Source: Amycolatopsis bullii (GTDB lineage Bacteria; Actinomycetota; Actinomycetes; Mycobacteriales; Pseudonocardiaceae). Taken from it: 64,000 nucleotides of DNA. The translations under genes and the position numbers were made by a program. Position 1 is the stretch's first letter, and each line of letters starts with the position of its first letter. The notes under the pieces are model-generated. The model worked only from the letters and a program-made list of their open reading frames with translations, was not told the DNA's origin and did not search any database. Positions 1 to 9,434 of this stretch are shown one piece after another. The DNA lies in assembly GCF_014654205.1 (NCBI RefSeq), contig NZ_BNAW01000013.1:62001-126000 (forward strand). The letters are read 5' to 3'.

Positions 1-93
1 AAGGTTGCCCCGAGGTCGACCAGTTCAAAGTCAAGGTAAGTCAAGCGCCATGCTGCCTGTATGTCCAAGCGGTGACGGCAAATATGCTGATTG

Positions 94-507
94 TCAAGGG
101 AAGTCAGCCGTCACCTGGGAGAAGACCATGGCGCTGTTCGGCAGGAATCGATCCGACACTGAGAAAGATGCCGTTGCCCCCCCGCTGATCCCGCATAAGG
201 AGCTGCCGCGGCCGGACGAGCCAGTCCCGTTCTTGAGGCCGGTGGCCGTCGAGGCATCCCCGGCTTTGTCTTCTTGTGTCGGAACACCGACGCCGGCGCC
301 GAACCATGTGGCGTCGGCGTAGAAGAGTAGTGACGGCACGGCGAACGGCTGGTCGAGGTGGTAGGTGAAGACCTGGCCGAGCAGGAGATTGTTGTTGTCG
401 TCGGTGATCTTGGCGAAGATGTGCCAGTAGTCGAGCAGCACGTGCATCTTCGGCGCACGCAACGCGGCCACAAGCGCCAGCGCGCCGGAACGGCGGCGAA
501 GACCCAC
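94..507 (-). CDS. possible hypothetical protein fragment
   Basis: I do not recognise this reading frame. It is listed because its translation has balanced, protein-like composition, with a hydrophobic and aromatic stretch around LLDYWHIFAKITDDNNN, unlike the Arg/Pro/Ala-rich translations of the other frames here. No convincing ribosome binding site or start codon is visible, and the N-terminal side is arginine-rich and probably not coding. It may be the remnant of a small gene. The rest of the first 940 bases shows no other gene. Confidence 0.2.
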   Translation of the reverse strand: MGLRRRSGALALVAALRAPKMHVLLDYWHIFAKITDDNNNLLLGQVFTYHLDQPFAVPSLLFYADATWFGAGVGVPTQEDKAGDASTATGLKNGTGSSGRGSSLCGISGGATASFSVSDRFLPNSAMVFSQVTADFP

Positions 508-944
508 AGCGCGCGACGCCGAGCCGAGGCGCGGAAGGGCGCGGGCCTTCGTGGTCGTGCCCGGGATCGGGTGCGGTGACGTCCGGGGCGTCGAGCGCGA
601 TTTGAGGCATGGGTCTCGTGCCGAAAGGCTGCATGAGGTCCGGCGACGGCGGACCGGCAGTGATCGTAGCCGGTGAGCCCTCGTCGGCAGAGGGCGGTGA
701 CCAGGGCTAATACCGGATCAGTCACCGGCCGGCAACTGTGTGCTTCATCTCACTCGGCGGTGTAACGACGGTGTGAGGTTCCGCCGATGCAGGGTGCGGG
801 CGAGGGACGAGAATTCCCGAACCTGGGGCGACCCGGGCACGACGTGCGCGGAGTGCCCGGCAGTATCCCGCGGCGGCAGTCGTGCTCCGCGGGCCATTGG
901 GGGTGGCCGTGGCGGATGCCGGGTCGCCGGGGGAGGAACTGGCC

Positions 945-3900
945 GTGCTGCGGTTGTCGCGTCCTGTCCATCTGGTCCGCTGGGTCAGAGCGATCGTGCT
1001 CGCCCTGACGATGACGCTGCTCGTCGGCAGTGCCGAAGCCGTCGCGACTCCGCCGGCCGGGCCGAAGCCGATCGATCCGCGCGACGTCGGGCTGCTGTCG
1101 TCGGCCGCGCCGGCTCCCGTCGTGCCGCAGGCGCCGTCGAAGGCGGATTTCGCCGCGTCGAGCCGGTTGGACGGCGGCGCGGGAACGCACTTCGATCCAC
1201 AACGGTCGACGCCGGTGTCGCGGTCGATGTTCGTCACCGAATACGCCAACCCCGACGGCACGCATTCGGTGCGGCAGTCGAACCAGCCGCTGAACGTCCA
1301 GGACGAGAAGGGCCAGTGGCAGCCGGTCCAGACCACCCTGGCCACCGACCCGGCGACCAAGCGCGCCGACGCCGACAACCACCCGCTGAGCCCGTCGCTG
1401 GCCACCAAGGCCGACGACGGCGCGGTGCTGCAGGTCGAATCCGGCGGCCACACCGCCGGCCTGGCCCTCGACCAGGCCGCTCCGGCGACCGCCGCGGTGA
1501 AGGGTGATTCGGTCACCTACCCGGAGGTCGCGGCCGGGACGGACCTGGACTACGAGGTCACGCCGGGCGCGGTGAAGGAGACGATCAAGCTCAAGCGCCC
1601 GCCGGCCGACGGCCGCTCGTCGTGGAAGTTCAAGCTCACCACCGGTGACCTGACGCCGAAGCTGGAGAAGAACGGCTCCGTCACCCTGGCCGACAAAGCG
1701 GGCGCGGCGAAGATCGTGCTGCCGCCGATCGAGACCTGGGACTCCGCGGGCCACGGCGACACCGCCCCGGCGATGACCGGCGGTGTCTACACCCTCGACA
1801 AGGCCGGCGCGGACTGGTGGCTGACCGTCGCGGTCGACCCGAACTGGTTGCGCGACCCCAAGCGCGTGTACCCGGTGTTCGTCGATCCGACCTTCACCTA
1901 CGGCGTCACCGAGTCGCACTCCTACCGTTCCGACGGCACCGTCTGCGACGCCTGCGGTCTGCGGATCGGCAACAGCCAGGCCAACGGCGACACCTACAAC
2001 CGCAGCGTCTTCCACATGGACTACTCGCCCCTGTTCGGCAAGACCGTGGTCGGCGCGCGGATGGACCTGACCCGCAACACCAGCGTGGTCGGCTCGCTCA
2101 AGACGTGGAACGCGAACCTGTACCACGCGTCGGCGTTCAACTTCAACGGCGTCGGCGGCTACATGACCAGCGCGCTGGTCGGCGACGTCGGCAGCTTCGT
2201 CGGCGAAGGCCTGACCGGGTTCATCCGCGACCGCGTCAACGCCCGCGACGGCTCGGTCTTCTTCATGATGATCGGCGCCGAGAACCCCGGCACCTGGACA
2301 TACAAGAACCTCAACGCCACGCTGACGGTCGACACCGGTTCCCCGGCTCCGGCGACCACGCTGGTGGCCCCGGCCGACGGCACGGTGTCGACGTCGCTGA
2401 CCCCGACGCTGTCGGTCAACCCGGTCACCGACCCGGACGGTGAGCAGGTCAAGTACTGCTTCCGCATCGCCACCGGCGCGGACGCGAAGTCCGGTGTCGT
2501 GGTCGAATCGGGCTGCCTGACGACGCCGACGTGGACGGTCCCGGCCGGGATCCTGCAGGACGGCGTCGCCTACACGTGGCAGGCGATGACCTACAGCGGC
2601 GCCACGACGATCACCCCGACGTGGATCGGGCACCTCAAGATCGACCAACGGATCGGCGACCACGGTCCGGCGCCGACCGACGAGGCCGGTCCGGTGACGG
2701 TGAACCTGGCCAACGGCAACGTCTCCACGAGTGAGCAGGCCCCGTCGTCCCTGACCGTCGGCGGCAGCGCCGGCGTGAGCTTCACCTACAACTCTCAGCA
2801 GGTGGAGAACAAGGGCCTCAAGGCGTCCTACTTCGCCGACCTCTCGCACAACGGCATCATCAACGACGCGCAGCAGCCGGTGCTGGTGCGGACCGAGCCG
2901 CAGGTCAACGTCGACTGGGGCACCGACTCGCCGTTCGCGCCGGCGTTGCCCGCGGACTGGTTCGTCGCCCGCTGGGAAGGGTTCTTCCAGGCCCCGGTGA
3001 CCGGGACGTACCAGTTCGCCGGGGTGCACGACGACGGCGGCACCGTGTGGATCAACGGCGCCAAGGTCTACGAGGTCAACAACGCCAGTGACCTGAACTG
3101 GACCCAGGCCACCGGCGTCTCCCTGACCGCCGGGCAGCGGATTCCGATCAAGGTCGAGAACGCGGAGGCGACGGGCGCGGCGAAAATGCGGCTGTTCGTC
3201 CGCACCACCGACAACACCACCGTCGCCCCGCAGATCGTCCCCGCCGACTGGCTCTACACCTCCGACTTGCCGGTGCTGCCGCAGGGCTGGACGCTGTCGG
3301 CCGACCTGGACGGCGACGGGTCGAGCTACACCGAAGCCAAGGTTACCGATCAGAACATCGTGCTCACCGACGCCTCCGGCGCCAAGCACACCTGGACCAA
3401 GAAGAGCACCGGTGGCTACACGCCGCCGCAGGACGAGGACGGCGTTCTGGCGCTCGATGTGGCCGGCAAGGTCACGTTGACCGACGGCGGTGAGGTGTTC
3501 GTCTTCCGCGCCGACGGAAGGCTCGAAAGCCAGTCCGCGAGCACCGATGCCCGGAAACCCGCGGCACTGCAGTACGTCTACGACGGTGCGCCGTCGAGGC
3601 TGCGCGAGATCAAGGACCCGGTCTCCGGGCGGTCTCACGTCCTGCACTACAACCGCGCCGGAGACGACTGCTACGGCGGCGTCACCCCGCCGCCCGGCGC
3701 CCAGGCGCTGGCGCCGTCGCAGATGCTGTGCCGGATCAGCTACTGGGACGGCACCGAGACCCGGCTCTGGTACGTCGGCAGCCGGCTGGGCCGGATCGAG
3801 GACCCGGGTTCGGAGATCACCGACTACGGCTACAACTCCGCCGGACTGCTCACCGGCGCCCGGTCGAGCCTCGCGAACGACTGGATCGCCGCCGACCCGG

Positions 3901-6900
3901 CCAACCGGAAGGCCAACGAAGGCGATCTCACCACCGTCGTGACCTACGACACCGGTGCCAAGCCCAAGGCGACCAACGTCAGCTTGGCGGTCGCCGCGGT
4001 CGGCAAGCCCCGTGAAGGCACCGGCTACCGCTACGACCCGGTCAACCGCACGACCTATGTGGACACCGCGGGGCTCTCGCCCGCGGTCGGGTTCTCCGGC
4101 AAGGTCACTTACGACGACGCCGACCGCACACTGTCCACAACGGACAGCGCGGGCCGCGTGTCGACACAGGAGTGGGGGCCCAAGGACCTCTCGCTGTCCA
4201 CGACCGACCCGGCGGGCCGCAAATCCACGACGGTGTACGACTACGCCGACCGCCCGGTCGACTCCTACGGACCGGCACCCGCATCCTGTTTCACCGGTCA
4301 GCTGCCGAACGGGACGTGTTCCGGGGGCATGGCGCACGGCCACAACGGCTACGACGAGGGCGTCAACGGCCTGGCCGTCTCGTGGTATGACAACGACAAG
4401 CTGTCGGGCGCGCCGAAGACCTACACCACCGGCCTCGGCACCGCCGACGGCTCGTTCGTGAAGAACTGGAACAGCGACGCACCGGGCACCGGCCTCCCCG
4501 CGGATCACTTCTCGCTCCGCGCCGCCGGTGACATCGTCTTCCCTGCGGCTGGGGACTACACCCTGAGGCTGCTCGCCGACGACGGCGTGCGGGTCTGGAT
4601 CGACGACCAGCTGGTCATCGACGACTGGATCAACACCACGCCGAAGTGGCGCCAGGCCGTCGTGCACGCCGACAGTGCCGGCCAGGCCAAGCGGATCCGC
4701 ATCGACTACTACGAATTCGATCTCACCGCGCAGCTGGAGTTGCACTGGACGACCCCGTCCGGCACCCAGCAGCCGGTGCCCGGCACGCAGCTGCGGCCGC
4801 GCTACGGGCTGAAGACGTCGACGACGGCCTCGGAGTCCGACGGGGTCGCAGACAAGACGGCCACCACCAAGTTCGGCGAGAACGGCCTCGACCCGGTCTA
4901 CGGGCTGGCGACGTCCGGACTGGCCAGCCCCAACGGGCTGAAGGTCGCGGGTTCGGTGTCGTACGAGCCGCCGGGCGCGGGTTACCTGCGCAAGACCGCC
5001 AAGACGATGCCGTCCGGCGCGAAGACAACTTATGCCTACTACGGCGACACCGAAAGCCGCGTCAACCCGTGCGCGCCCGGCAGTGCCGCGGTCAACCAGG
5101 GCGGCTTGCCGAAGCTGATCACGTCTCCCGCGCCCGCCGCGGGCCCGGCCCGGGTCGACGAGCAGGTTTACGACGCCTCCGGGCGGGGCGTCGCCGAGTC
5201 CTCCGGTGGCGACTGGACGTGCACCACCTACGACAGCCGTGACCGGCCGCTGCAGGAGAAGGTGCCCGCGACCAAGGACGCTCCGGCCCGGACTGTGACG
5301 CACGACTACGCGGTCGGCGGCGACCCGCTCACGACGTCGCTCAGCGACGACAAGGGCACCGTGACCACGGTCGTCGACCTGCTCGGCCGGGTGGTCGGCT
5401 ACACCGACGTCAACGGCGTGCGCACCGGCACGAGCTACGACCAGGTCGGCCGGGTGACGTCGTCGACGGTGACGCCACCGGACCCGGCGGACCCGCCGCG
5501 CACGGTGTCGTTCACCTACGACGACGCCGGCCGGGTCCTCACCCAGAAGCTGGACGGTCAGGTTCTCGCGACGGTCGGCTACGACAACGGCGGCGAGCTC
5601 GGCTCGGTCACCTACGGCAACGGCACGTCGCTGGCGTCGGTCACCAAGGACAACGGCGCCCGGCTGCTGTCCTTGGGGTGGAAGACCAGTGACGGCAAGG
5701 ACATCGTCTCGAAGGTCGGGCGCACGTCGGCGGGGACGATCGTCGACGAGTCCCTCGCCGGTACCGACGCCCGTCCGAACGCGCCGAACTACGTCTACGA
5801 CGGCGTCGGCCGGCTGACCGAGGCCTACGTGGCCGGGCACCACTACACCTACGACTTCACCTCGAGCGCTTCGGCGACGTGCCCGGCGGGCACCCAGGCG
5901 AACGCCGGGCTGAACACCAACCGGATGCGGCTGCTGGACGAAACCGCGGCCGGCACCGCCGAAACCCGGTACTGCTACGACGCGGCCGACCGGCTGCTGG
6001 CCACCGAAGGCGCCACCGCGCTCTCCGGGTTCGGCTACGACACCGACGGCAACACCACGGGGTGGACCGCGGCCGACGGCAGCGCGACGACGCTGGCGTG
6101 GGACGGGTCCGGCCGCAACATCGGCGCGAAGACCACCGGGGCGGGAGCAGCGGACATCGCCTACACGCGTGACGCGACCAACCGCATCGTCCGGCGCGAC
6201 CCGCGCGACTGCGACAACAACACCGTCGTGCGCTACGGCTACACCGGTGACGGGGACAGCGCGGACCTCACGCTGAGCACGGGCGGCCGGCTGACCACGC
6301 TCTCGCTGACGCTGCCGGGCGGGGTGCTCTACACGTCGAAGGTCGGTTCCGACGGGGCGTTCACCCCGGCGTTCGACCACCCGTCGATCCGCGGCGACCT
6401 GGTGCTGTCCACCGATGCGGCCGGGCACCAGGCCGGTGAGCTGCGCACGTTCGACCCGTACGGCCAGCCGCTGACCACCGCGGGCGCGGTCGACACCCAG
6501 AACGTGCCGGACAACTCGCCCGGCTCGATGGACTACGGGTGGCTCGGCCAGTACCAGCGGCCCTACGAGCACACCGGGGCGTTGTCGCTGGTCCAGATGG
6601 GCGCCCGGCCCTACAGCCCGCTGCTGGGCCGGTTCCTCTCGGTCGACCCGGTCGAGGGCGGCTCCGCCAACGACTACGACTACGTCGCGGGCGACCCGAT
6701 CAACGCGATGGACCTCGACGGCAACTCGTGGTTCAGCTCGATCGTCTCAGCGGTCACGAAGGTCGCCGAGGTGGTCTCCTGGATCCCGGGCCCGATCGGC
6801 GCGGTGGCCAGCGGGGTCGCCGCGGTCGGCAACGCCATCCAGGGCAACTGGGGCGCGGCCGCGATGTACGCGTTCGGCGCGGTCACCGGCGGGCTGGGCG

Positions 6901-7238
6901 GTGCCGTCGTCAAGGCGGCGAAGTTCGTCGGCAAGGCGGCGAAGTTCGTGGGCCCGGCGGTGAAGTCCGCCGGCAAGGTCGCCTCGGCCGCCAAGAGGTC
7001 CGCGTCGATCGCCACTAAGGCCACGGCCAAGTTCTTCCGCAACGGAAACAACTACGTGCGGATCGGCAAGCCGAACAACCTGTCGAGGTGGCGCGTGTCA
7101 CTCGGCCCGGCGCCCAAGCACTACAAGAAGCTTGGCCGGCTCGGAAAGGCCCTGAACCCCGTCCACGTCCACCTGGAATGGCGCAAGGTCGGCATAGACT
7201 TCAACTGGTTCCACAAGTCGCATTACAAGAAGTGGTGA
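945..7238 (+). CDS. secreted PA14/RHS-repeat polymorphic toxin
   Basis: Predicted secreted or surface toxin of the RHS/YD-repeat class. The GTG at 945 is chosen as start because GGGGGAGGAA ends 7 bases upstream and it gives a clean signal peptide (basic start, hydrophobic core IVLALTMTLLVG, then AEAVA); in-frame codons upstream to 882 lack these features. Order of parts: signal peptide (about residues 1-34), DNRLRE-like region (about nt 1900-2330), PA14-type lectin domain (about nt 2810-3250), YD/RHS repeats, second PA14 domain (about nt 4370-4790), more repeats, and the RHS core hallmark with GARPYSPLLGRFLSVDP near nt 6600-6650 and the DLDG boundary near 6712-6723. The variable C-terminus after this boundary (about 170 residues) starts with a hydrophobic Gly/Ala-rich stretch and ends in a basic, His/Trp-rich tail containing VHVHLEW, which I take as the toxin module. 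Its fold is not recognised. In this family the core forms a cocoon that releases the C-terminal toxin. Confidence 0.9.
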   Translation: MLRLSRPVHLVRWVRAIVLALTMTLLVGSAEAVATPPAGPKPIDPRDVGLLSSAAPAPVVPQAPSKADFAASSRLDGGAGTHFDPQRSTPVSRSMFVTEYANPDGTHSVRQSNQPLNVQDEKGQWQPVQTTLATDPATKRADADNHPLSPSLATKADDGAVLQVESGGHTAGLALDQAAPATAAVKGDSVTYPEVAAGTDLDYEVTPGAVKETIKLKRPPADGRSSWKFKLTTGDLTPKLEKNGSVTLADKAGAAKIVLPPIETWDSAGHGDTAPAMTGGVYTLDKAGADWWLTVAVDPNWLRDPKRVYPVFVDPTFTYGVTESHSYRSDGTVCDACGLRIGNSQANGDTYNRSVFHMDYSPLFGKTVVGARMDLTRNTSVVGSLKTWNANLYHASAFNFNGVGGYMTSALVGDVGSFVGEGLTGFIRDRVNARDGSVFFMMIGAENPGTWTYKNLNATLTVDTGSPAPATTLVAPADGTVSTSLTPTLSVNPVTDPDGEQVKYCFRIATGADAKSGVVVESGCLTTPTWTVPAGILQDGVAYTWQAMTYSGATTITPTWIGHLKIDQRIGDHGPAPTDEAGPVTVNLANGNVSTSEQAPSSLTVGGSAGVSFTYNSQQVENKGLKASYFADLSHNGIINDAQQPVLVRTEPQVNVDWGTDSPFAPALPADWFVARWEGFFQAPVTGTYQFAGVHDDGGTVWINGAKVYEVNNASDLNWTQATGVSLTAGQRIPIKVENAEATGAAKMRLFVRTTDNTTVAPQIVPADWLYTSDLPVLPQGWTLSADLDGDGSSYTEAKVTDQNIVLTDASGAKHTWTKKSTGGYTPPQDEDGVLALDVAGKVTLTDGGEVFVFRADGRLESQSASTDARKPAALQYVYDGAPSRLREIKDPVSGRSHVLHYNRAGDDCYGGVTPPPGAQALAPSQMLCRISYWDGTETRLWYVGSRLGRIEDPGSEITDYGYNSAGLLTGARSSLANDWIAADPANRKANEGDLTTVVTYDTGAKPKATNVSLAVAAVGKPREGTGYRYDPVNRTTYVDTAGLSPAVGFSGKVTYDDADRTLSTTDSAGRVSTQEWGPKDLSLSTTDPAGRKSTTVYDYADRPVDSYGPAPASCFTGQLPNGTCSGGMAHGHNGYDEGVNGLAVSWYDNDKLSGAPKTYTTGLGTADGSFVKNWNSDAPGTGLPADHFSLRAAGDIVFPAAGDYTLRLLADDGVRVWIDDQLVIDDWINTTPKWRQAVVHADSAGQAKRIRIDYYEFDLTAQLELHWTTPSGTQQPVPGTQLRPRYGLKTSTTASESDGVADKTATTKFGENGLDPVYGLATSGLASPNGLKVAGSVSYEPPGAGYLRKTAKTMPSGAKTTYAYYGDTESRVNPCAPGSAAVNQGGLPKLITSPAPAAGPARVDEQVYDASGRGVAESSGGDWTCTTYDSRDRPLQEKVPATKDAPARTVTHDYAVGGDPLTTSLSDDKGTVTTVVDLLGRVVGYTDVNGVRTGTSYDQVGRVTSSTVTPPDPADPPRTVSFTYDDAGRVLTQKLDGQVLATVGYDNGGELGSVTYGNGTSLASVTKDNGARLLSLGWKTSDGKDIVSKVGRTSAGTIVDESLAGTDARPNAPNYVYDGVGRLTEAYVAGHHYTYDFTSSASATCPAGTQANAGLNTNRMRLLDETAAGTAETRYCYDAADRLLATEGATALSGFGYDTDGNTTGWTAADGSATTLAWDGSGRNIGAKTTGAGAADIAYTRDATNRIVRRDPRDCDNNTVVRYGYTGDGDSADLTLSTGGRLTTLSLTLPGGVLYTSKVGSDGAFTPAFDHPSIRGDLVLSTDAAGHQAGELRTFDPYGQPLTTAGAVDTQNVPDNSPGSMDYGWLGQYQRPYEHTGALSLVQMGARPYSPLLGRFLSVDPVEGGSANDYDYVAGDPINAMDLDGNSWFSSIVSAVTKVAEVVSWIPGPIGAVASGVAAVGNAIQGNWGAAAMYAFGAVTGGLGGAVVKAAKFVGKAAKFVGPAVKSAGKVASAAKRSASIATKATAKFFRNGNNYVRIGKPNNLSRWRVSLGPAPKHYKKLGRLGKALNPVHVHLEWRKVGIDFNWFHKSHYKKW

Positions 7239-7242
7239 GCAC

Positions 7243-7722
7243 ATGACATCCGGAGCGGGGCACCGGCTCCTCGCGTTCCTCGGCGAACTGCGGGCGACCG
7301 CCGGGTGGACGGTGGTCGTCACCGACGAGGTCGGCGCCTTATCGAGGTGGCGGCTGAGCGGGTCGACGTGGCAGGCCACCGTGACGGTGGAGCCGCAGCG
7401 CTGGCTCGGCCTGGAGTTCGAGGCGCGTGACCCGGTGACCGGCAAGCGCACCACCTACGACCTCGACACCGACCTGTACGACATATCGAAGGATGAGCAG
7501 CGTGAATTCGCGGAGGAAATCGAGCGTGACATCATCGAATTCCTTGACAACCTGAGAAAGGGAGTCATGCTGCGCGGAAACGACGGGTCGAAGTTCATAC
7601 TCGTTTTTCCCTTGAACGGCTCCTATGTTCGCGTCGTCCAGGGTCGCTTGACGACCAGTGCCTCCACGCACGCCGATCTCGTCGGGGCCAGGACCGGCGG
7701 TGACTATGTCCCGGTGGAATGA
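7243..7722 (+). CDS. putative immunity protein for the RHS toxin
   Basis: Encodes 159 residues, with the ATG 4 bases after the RHS stop codon, so it is very probably co-transcribed and translationally linked. It is cytosolic-looking (no signal peptide or membrane segment) and acidic in the middle (DLDTDLYDISKDEQREFAEE), which suits binding a basic toxin C-terminus. The sequence matches no immunity family I can name. The role rests on position: polymorphic toxins nearly always carry their cognate immunity gene directly downstream. The third quarter (nt 7480-7640) uses more A/T-rich codons than its neighbours, as is common for toxin/immunity cassettes exchanged by transfer. Confidence 0.6.
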   Translation: MTSGAGHRLLAFLGELRATAGWTVVVTDEVGALSRWRLSGSTWQATVTVEPQRWLGLEFEARDPVTGKRTTYDLDTDLYDISKDEQREFAEEIERDIIEFLDNLRKGVMLRGNDGSKFILVFPLNGSYVRVVQGRLTTSASTHADLVGARTGGDYVPVE

Positions 7723-7744
7723 GGAGCAAGGCGACCGGCCTCAC

Positions 7745-8017
7745 TGTCGATGGTGATCATGACCGGCGGCGGGCCAGCATCAGCCCGGCAGCGGCGCTGC
7801 AGTTCGCCGCGGAAGCGCCCGCGTCGTGGTCGCCGACGTCAACGCCGCCGGCGCGCAAGCGGTGGCCGAGGAGATCACCGCCGCGGGTGGCACCGCTGCC
7901 GCGGCGGTCGGCGACCTGAGTGAGCAGCAGGTCGTCGACCGGCTCGTGGCCGTCGCCGTCGAGCAGCACGGCGGGATTGACGTGCTGGTCAACAACGCCG
8001 GGGTCATCGACGCCATG
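7745..8017 (+). pseudogene. N-terminal remnant of a short-chain dehydrogenase/reductase
   Basis: The translation contains the SDR Rossmann signature: VVVADVNAAGAQAVAEEI (beta2 with the NAD-selecting Asp), a GDLSE segment (beta4 region) and DVLVNNAGVID (the NNAG motif). The glycine-rich TGxxxGxG start is only visible with frame changes around 7760-7810, and the gene stops abruptly after the NNAG region where IS630-like sequence on the other strand begins. It lacks the catalytic Tyr-Lys half and cannot be functional. Confidence 0.65.
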
Positions 8018-8300
8018 ACCGCCGCGGCCGGTCTTGGGCTGGACGGGGATGTCGCGCCACCGGATGTAGGCGGCGATCGCGGCGGTGACCGTATTCAGCC
8101 AGGATCCGCAGGTCGGCTGGAACAGCAGTTCGACCTGGTTGCCGGGGGCCCACTTGCGGACGTCCGGGAAGCGGTGCGGCGGGAAATTGCCGATGACCAG
8201 GTACAACTTCTCGCCGGCCGGGCATCTGAACACCTGGTGGTGGCCCGTCGGGGCAGCCGAGCGGCCGTGCTCCCCTGCCCCTTCGGCTATGGTGACTGGG
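8018..8300 (-). pseudogene. IS630-family transposase remnant
   Basis: On the minus strand the peptide runs EKLYLVIGNFPPHRFPDVRKW, then NQVELLFQPTCGSWLN, then AAIAAYIRWRD. This is the second-Asp to SWLN block of IS630/Tc1-type DDE transposases followed by the extreme C-terminus. The stretch that normally lies between SWLN and the final AAIxxYIRWRN (with the third catalytic acid) is missing, so an internal deletion has occurred. No terminal repeats were identified. Its insertion explains the truncated SDR on one side and the abrupt start of the zincin gene on the other. Confidence 0.6.
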
Positions 8301-8327
8301 TGTCCATCCTCTGTAACGTGGAGTTGC

Positions 8328-9434
8328 ATGCGGACCCAAAGGAGTAGCTCCCCGGAGGTCGCTGCCAGCCAGGGAAGCGCACCGGTACGGCAGCTGCCAG
8401 GGCTCATCGGACTGCAGCAGGCGGCGGGCAACCGCGCCGTGTCGGGACTCCTGGTACGCACCCGACAGGCTGACGCGGGTCGGCCTGGCGACGTCCCGGT
8501 CCAGCGCGTACTGTCCTGGTGCGGCAAGCCGGTGGCGGCCTACGAGGACGTCCCGGAAGAAGACCGGAACCAGATCACGACTGCGCTCGAACGCGATTGC
8601 GGCAAGGCTTTTGGCGAGTTTGCGCGGATGGTCATCGGGGCGATGATCGACGACCCTGGGCGCTACAATGTGCCCGACAAAGGGGCCGCGGGAATTATCG
8701 TCAAAAATATCAAGGAGATGCTCCATGCCTATTCCATGCAAGATCTGTCCAAGATCTCGTCGAATAACAACCTGCTCAGAATCGTCGAGCGACTGCTGGA
8801 AAACGAGAAGCACAGGGGCGACCTGGAATCGAAAAATTTGAAGACATCACGTGCTGGGCTTGTCTCCGCTCGCAATATTCGTAAATTCAACGAGCTCCTG
8901 AACAAGAATCCCAAATTCGTCGACTATCTGAAAAAAGCCGGAATCAAAATCAGTTTCAGCTCCTCAGATGCTCGTAATCTCGGCAGCCTTTACGTGCACG
9001 ACAGCAAGACGGTGCATCTCTCACCTGAGGCAGATGAGGCGAGTCCGGGCGTCTTCCTCCGTTTGTTGCTACACGAAATGGGGCATGCCTCATTCGAGCG
9101 GATGCTGATGAACACCGACCTTCGCATCCTGAACGAGGACGGTCGGGTGTTTCATGACGCCTGGACCGTGCTGCGCCGGAATGACGGGCGGTATATGTTC
9201 GGACTCGACCTGGGCTACGTCGGAACGCCTGATGCGCGGAAGGTGTATCAGGCGCAAAGATTCGAGGAGTTCTGCGCCGAAAGCTTCATGTATAGAGTGA
9301 CCGAGTCGGACCTGCTGAAACGGCACGTGAACGAGCTCAACGAGCCGAGCAAGGACGTCCCTCAGGACATCAGGGACGCCTGGAGCAAGGCCATCGTGAT
9401 CCTGGACAAGTACGCGCCTCTGATCCTGGGCTGA
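8328..9434 (+). CDS. putative eCIS-type zincin metalloprotease toxin
   Basis: Encodes 368 residues from the ATG at 8328, which has GGAG about 6 bases upstream; the open frame extends further 5' but runs antisense through the IS630 remnant. Residues 25-60 carry LIGLQQAAGNRAVSGLL and, after a linker, VQR. This resembles the AGNRAV...VQR N-terminus of proteins linked to extracellular contractile injection systems. The C-terminal half is a zincin: HEMGH at residues 249-253, and a downstream Glu-rich FEEFCAESF at 312-320 that could give the third zinc ligand and second-shell Glu of a gluzincin. The centre (about residues 150-230) is Lys/Asn-rich with lower GC than its neighbours, a sign of transfer. 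No injection apparatus is present in the window, so delivery is inference. It could also be a stand-alone peptidase. Confidence 0.65.
   Translation: MRTQRSSSPEVAASQGSAPVRQLPGLIGLQQAAGNRAVSGLLVRTRQADAGRPGDVPVQRVLSWCGKPVAAYEDVPEEDRNQITTALERDCGKAFGEFARMVIGAMIDDPGRYNVPDKGAAGIIVKNIKEMLHAYSMQDLSKISSNNNLLRIVERLLENEKHRGDLESKNLKTSRAGLVSARNIRKFNELLNKNPKFVDYLKKAGIKISFSSSDARNLGSLYVHDSKTVHLSPEADEASPGVFLRLLLHEMGHASFERMLMNTDLRILNEDGRVFHDAWTVLRRNDGRYMFGLDLGYVGTPDARKVYQAQRFEEFCAESFMYRVTESDLLKRHVNELNEPSKDVPQDIRDAWSKAIVILDKYAPLILG

Noticed and set aside
750..6572. A 1940-codon open frame on the minus strand opposite the RHS gene
   Set aside because: It is antisense to a well-supported RHS gene. The long stop-free run follows from GC-rich codon bias. 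Its translation is Arg/Val/Gly/Asp-rich, has no domains and no plausible start.
8085..8327. Upstream extension of the zincin gene
   Set aside because: This stretch is antisense to the IS630 remnant and Ser/Pro/Trp-rich. The ATG at 8328 has a GGAG site and begins the recognisable N-terminus.
7757..8527. Complete IS630 transposase gene
   Set aside because: Only the middle block and the last few residues are present, with an internal deletion removing the third catalytic residue.
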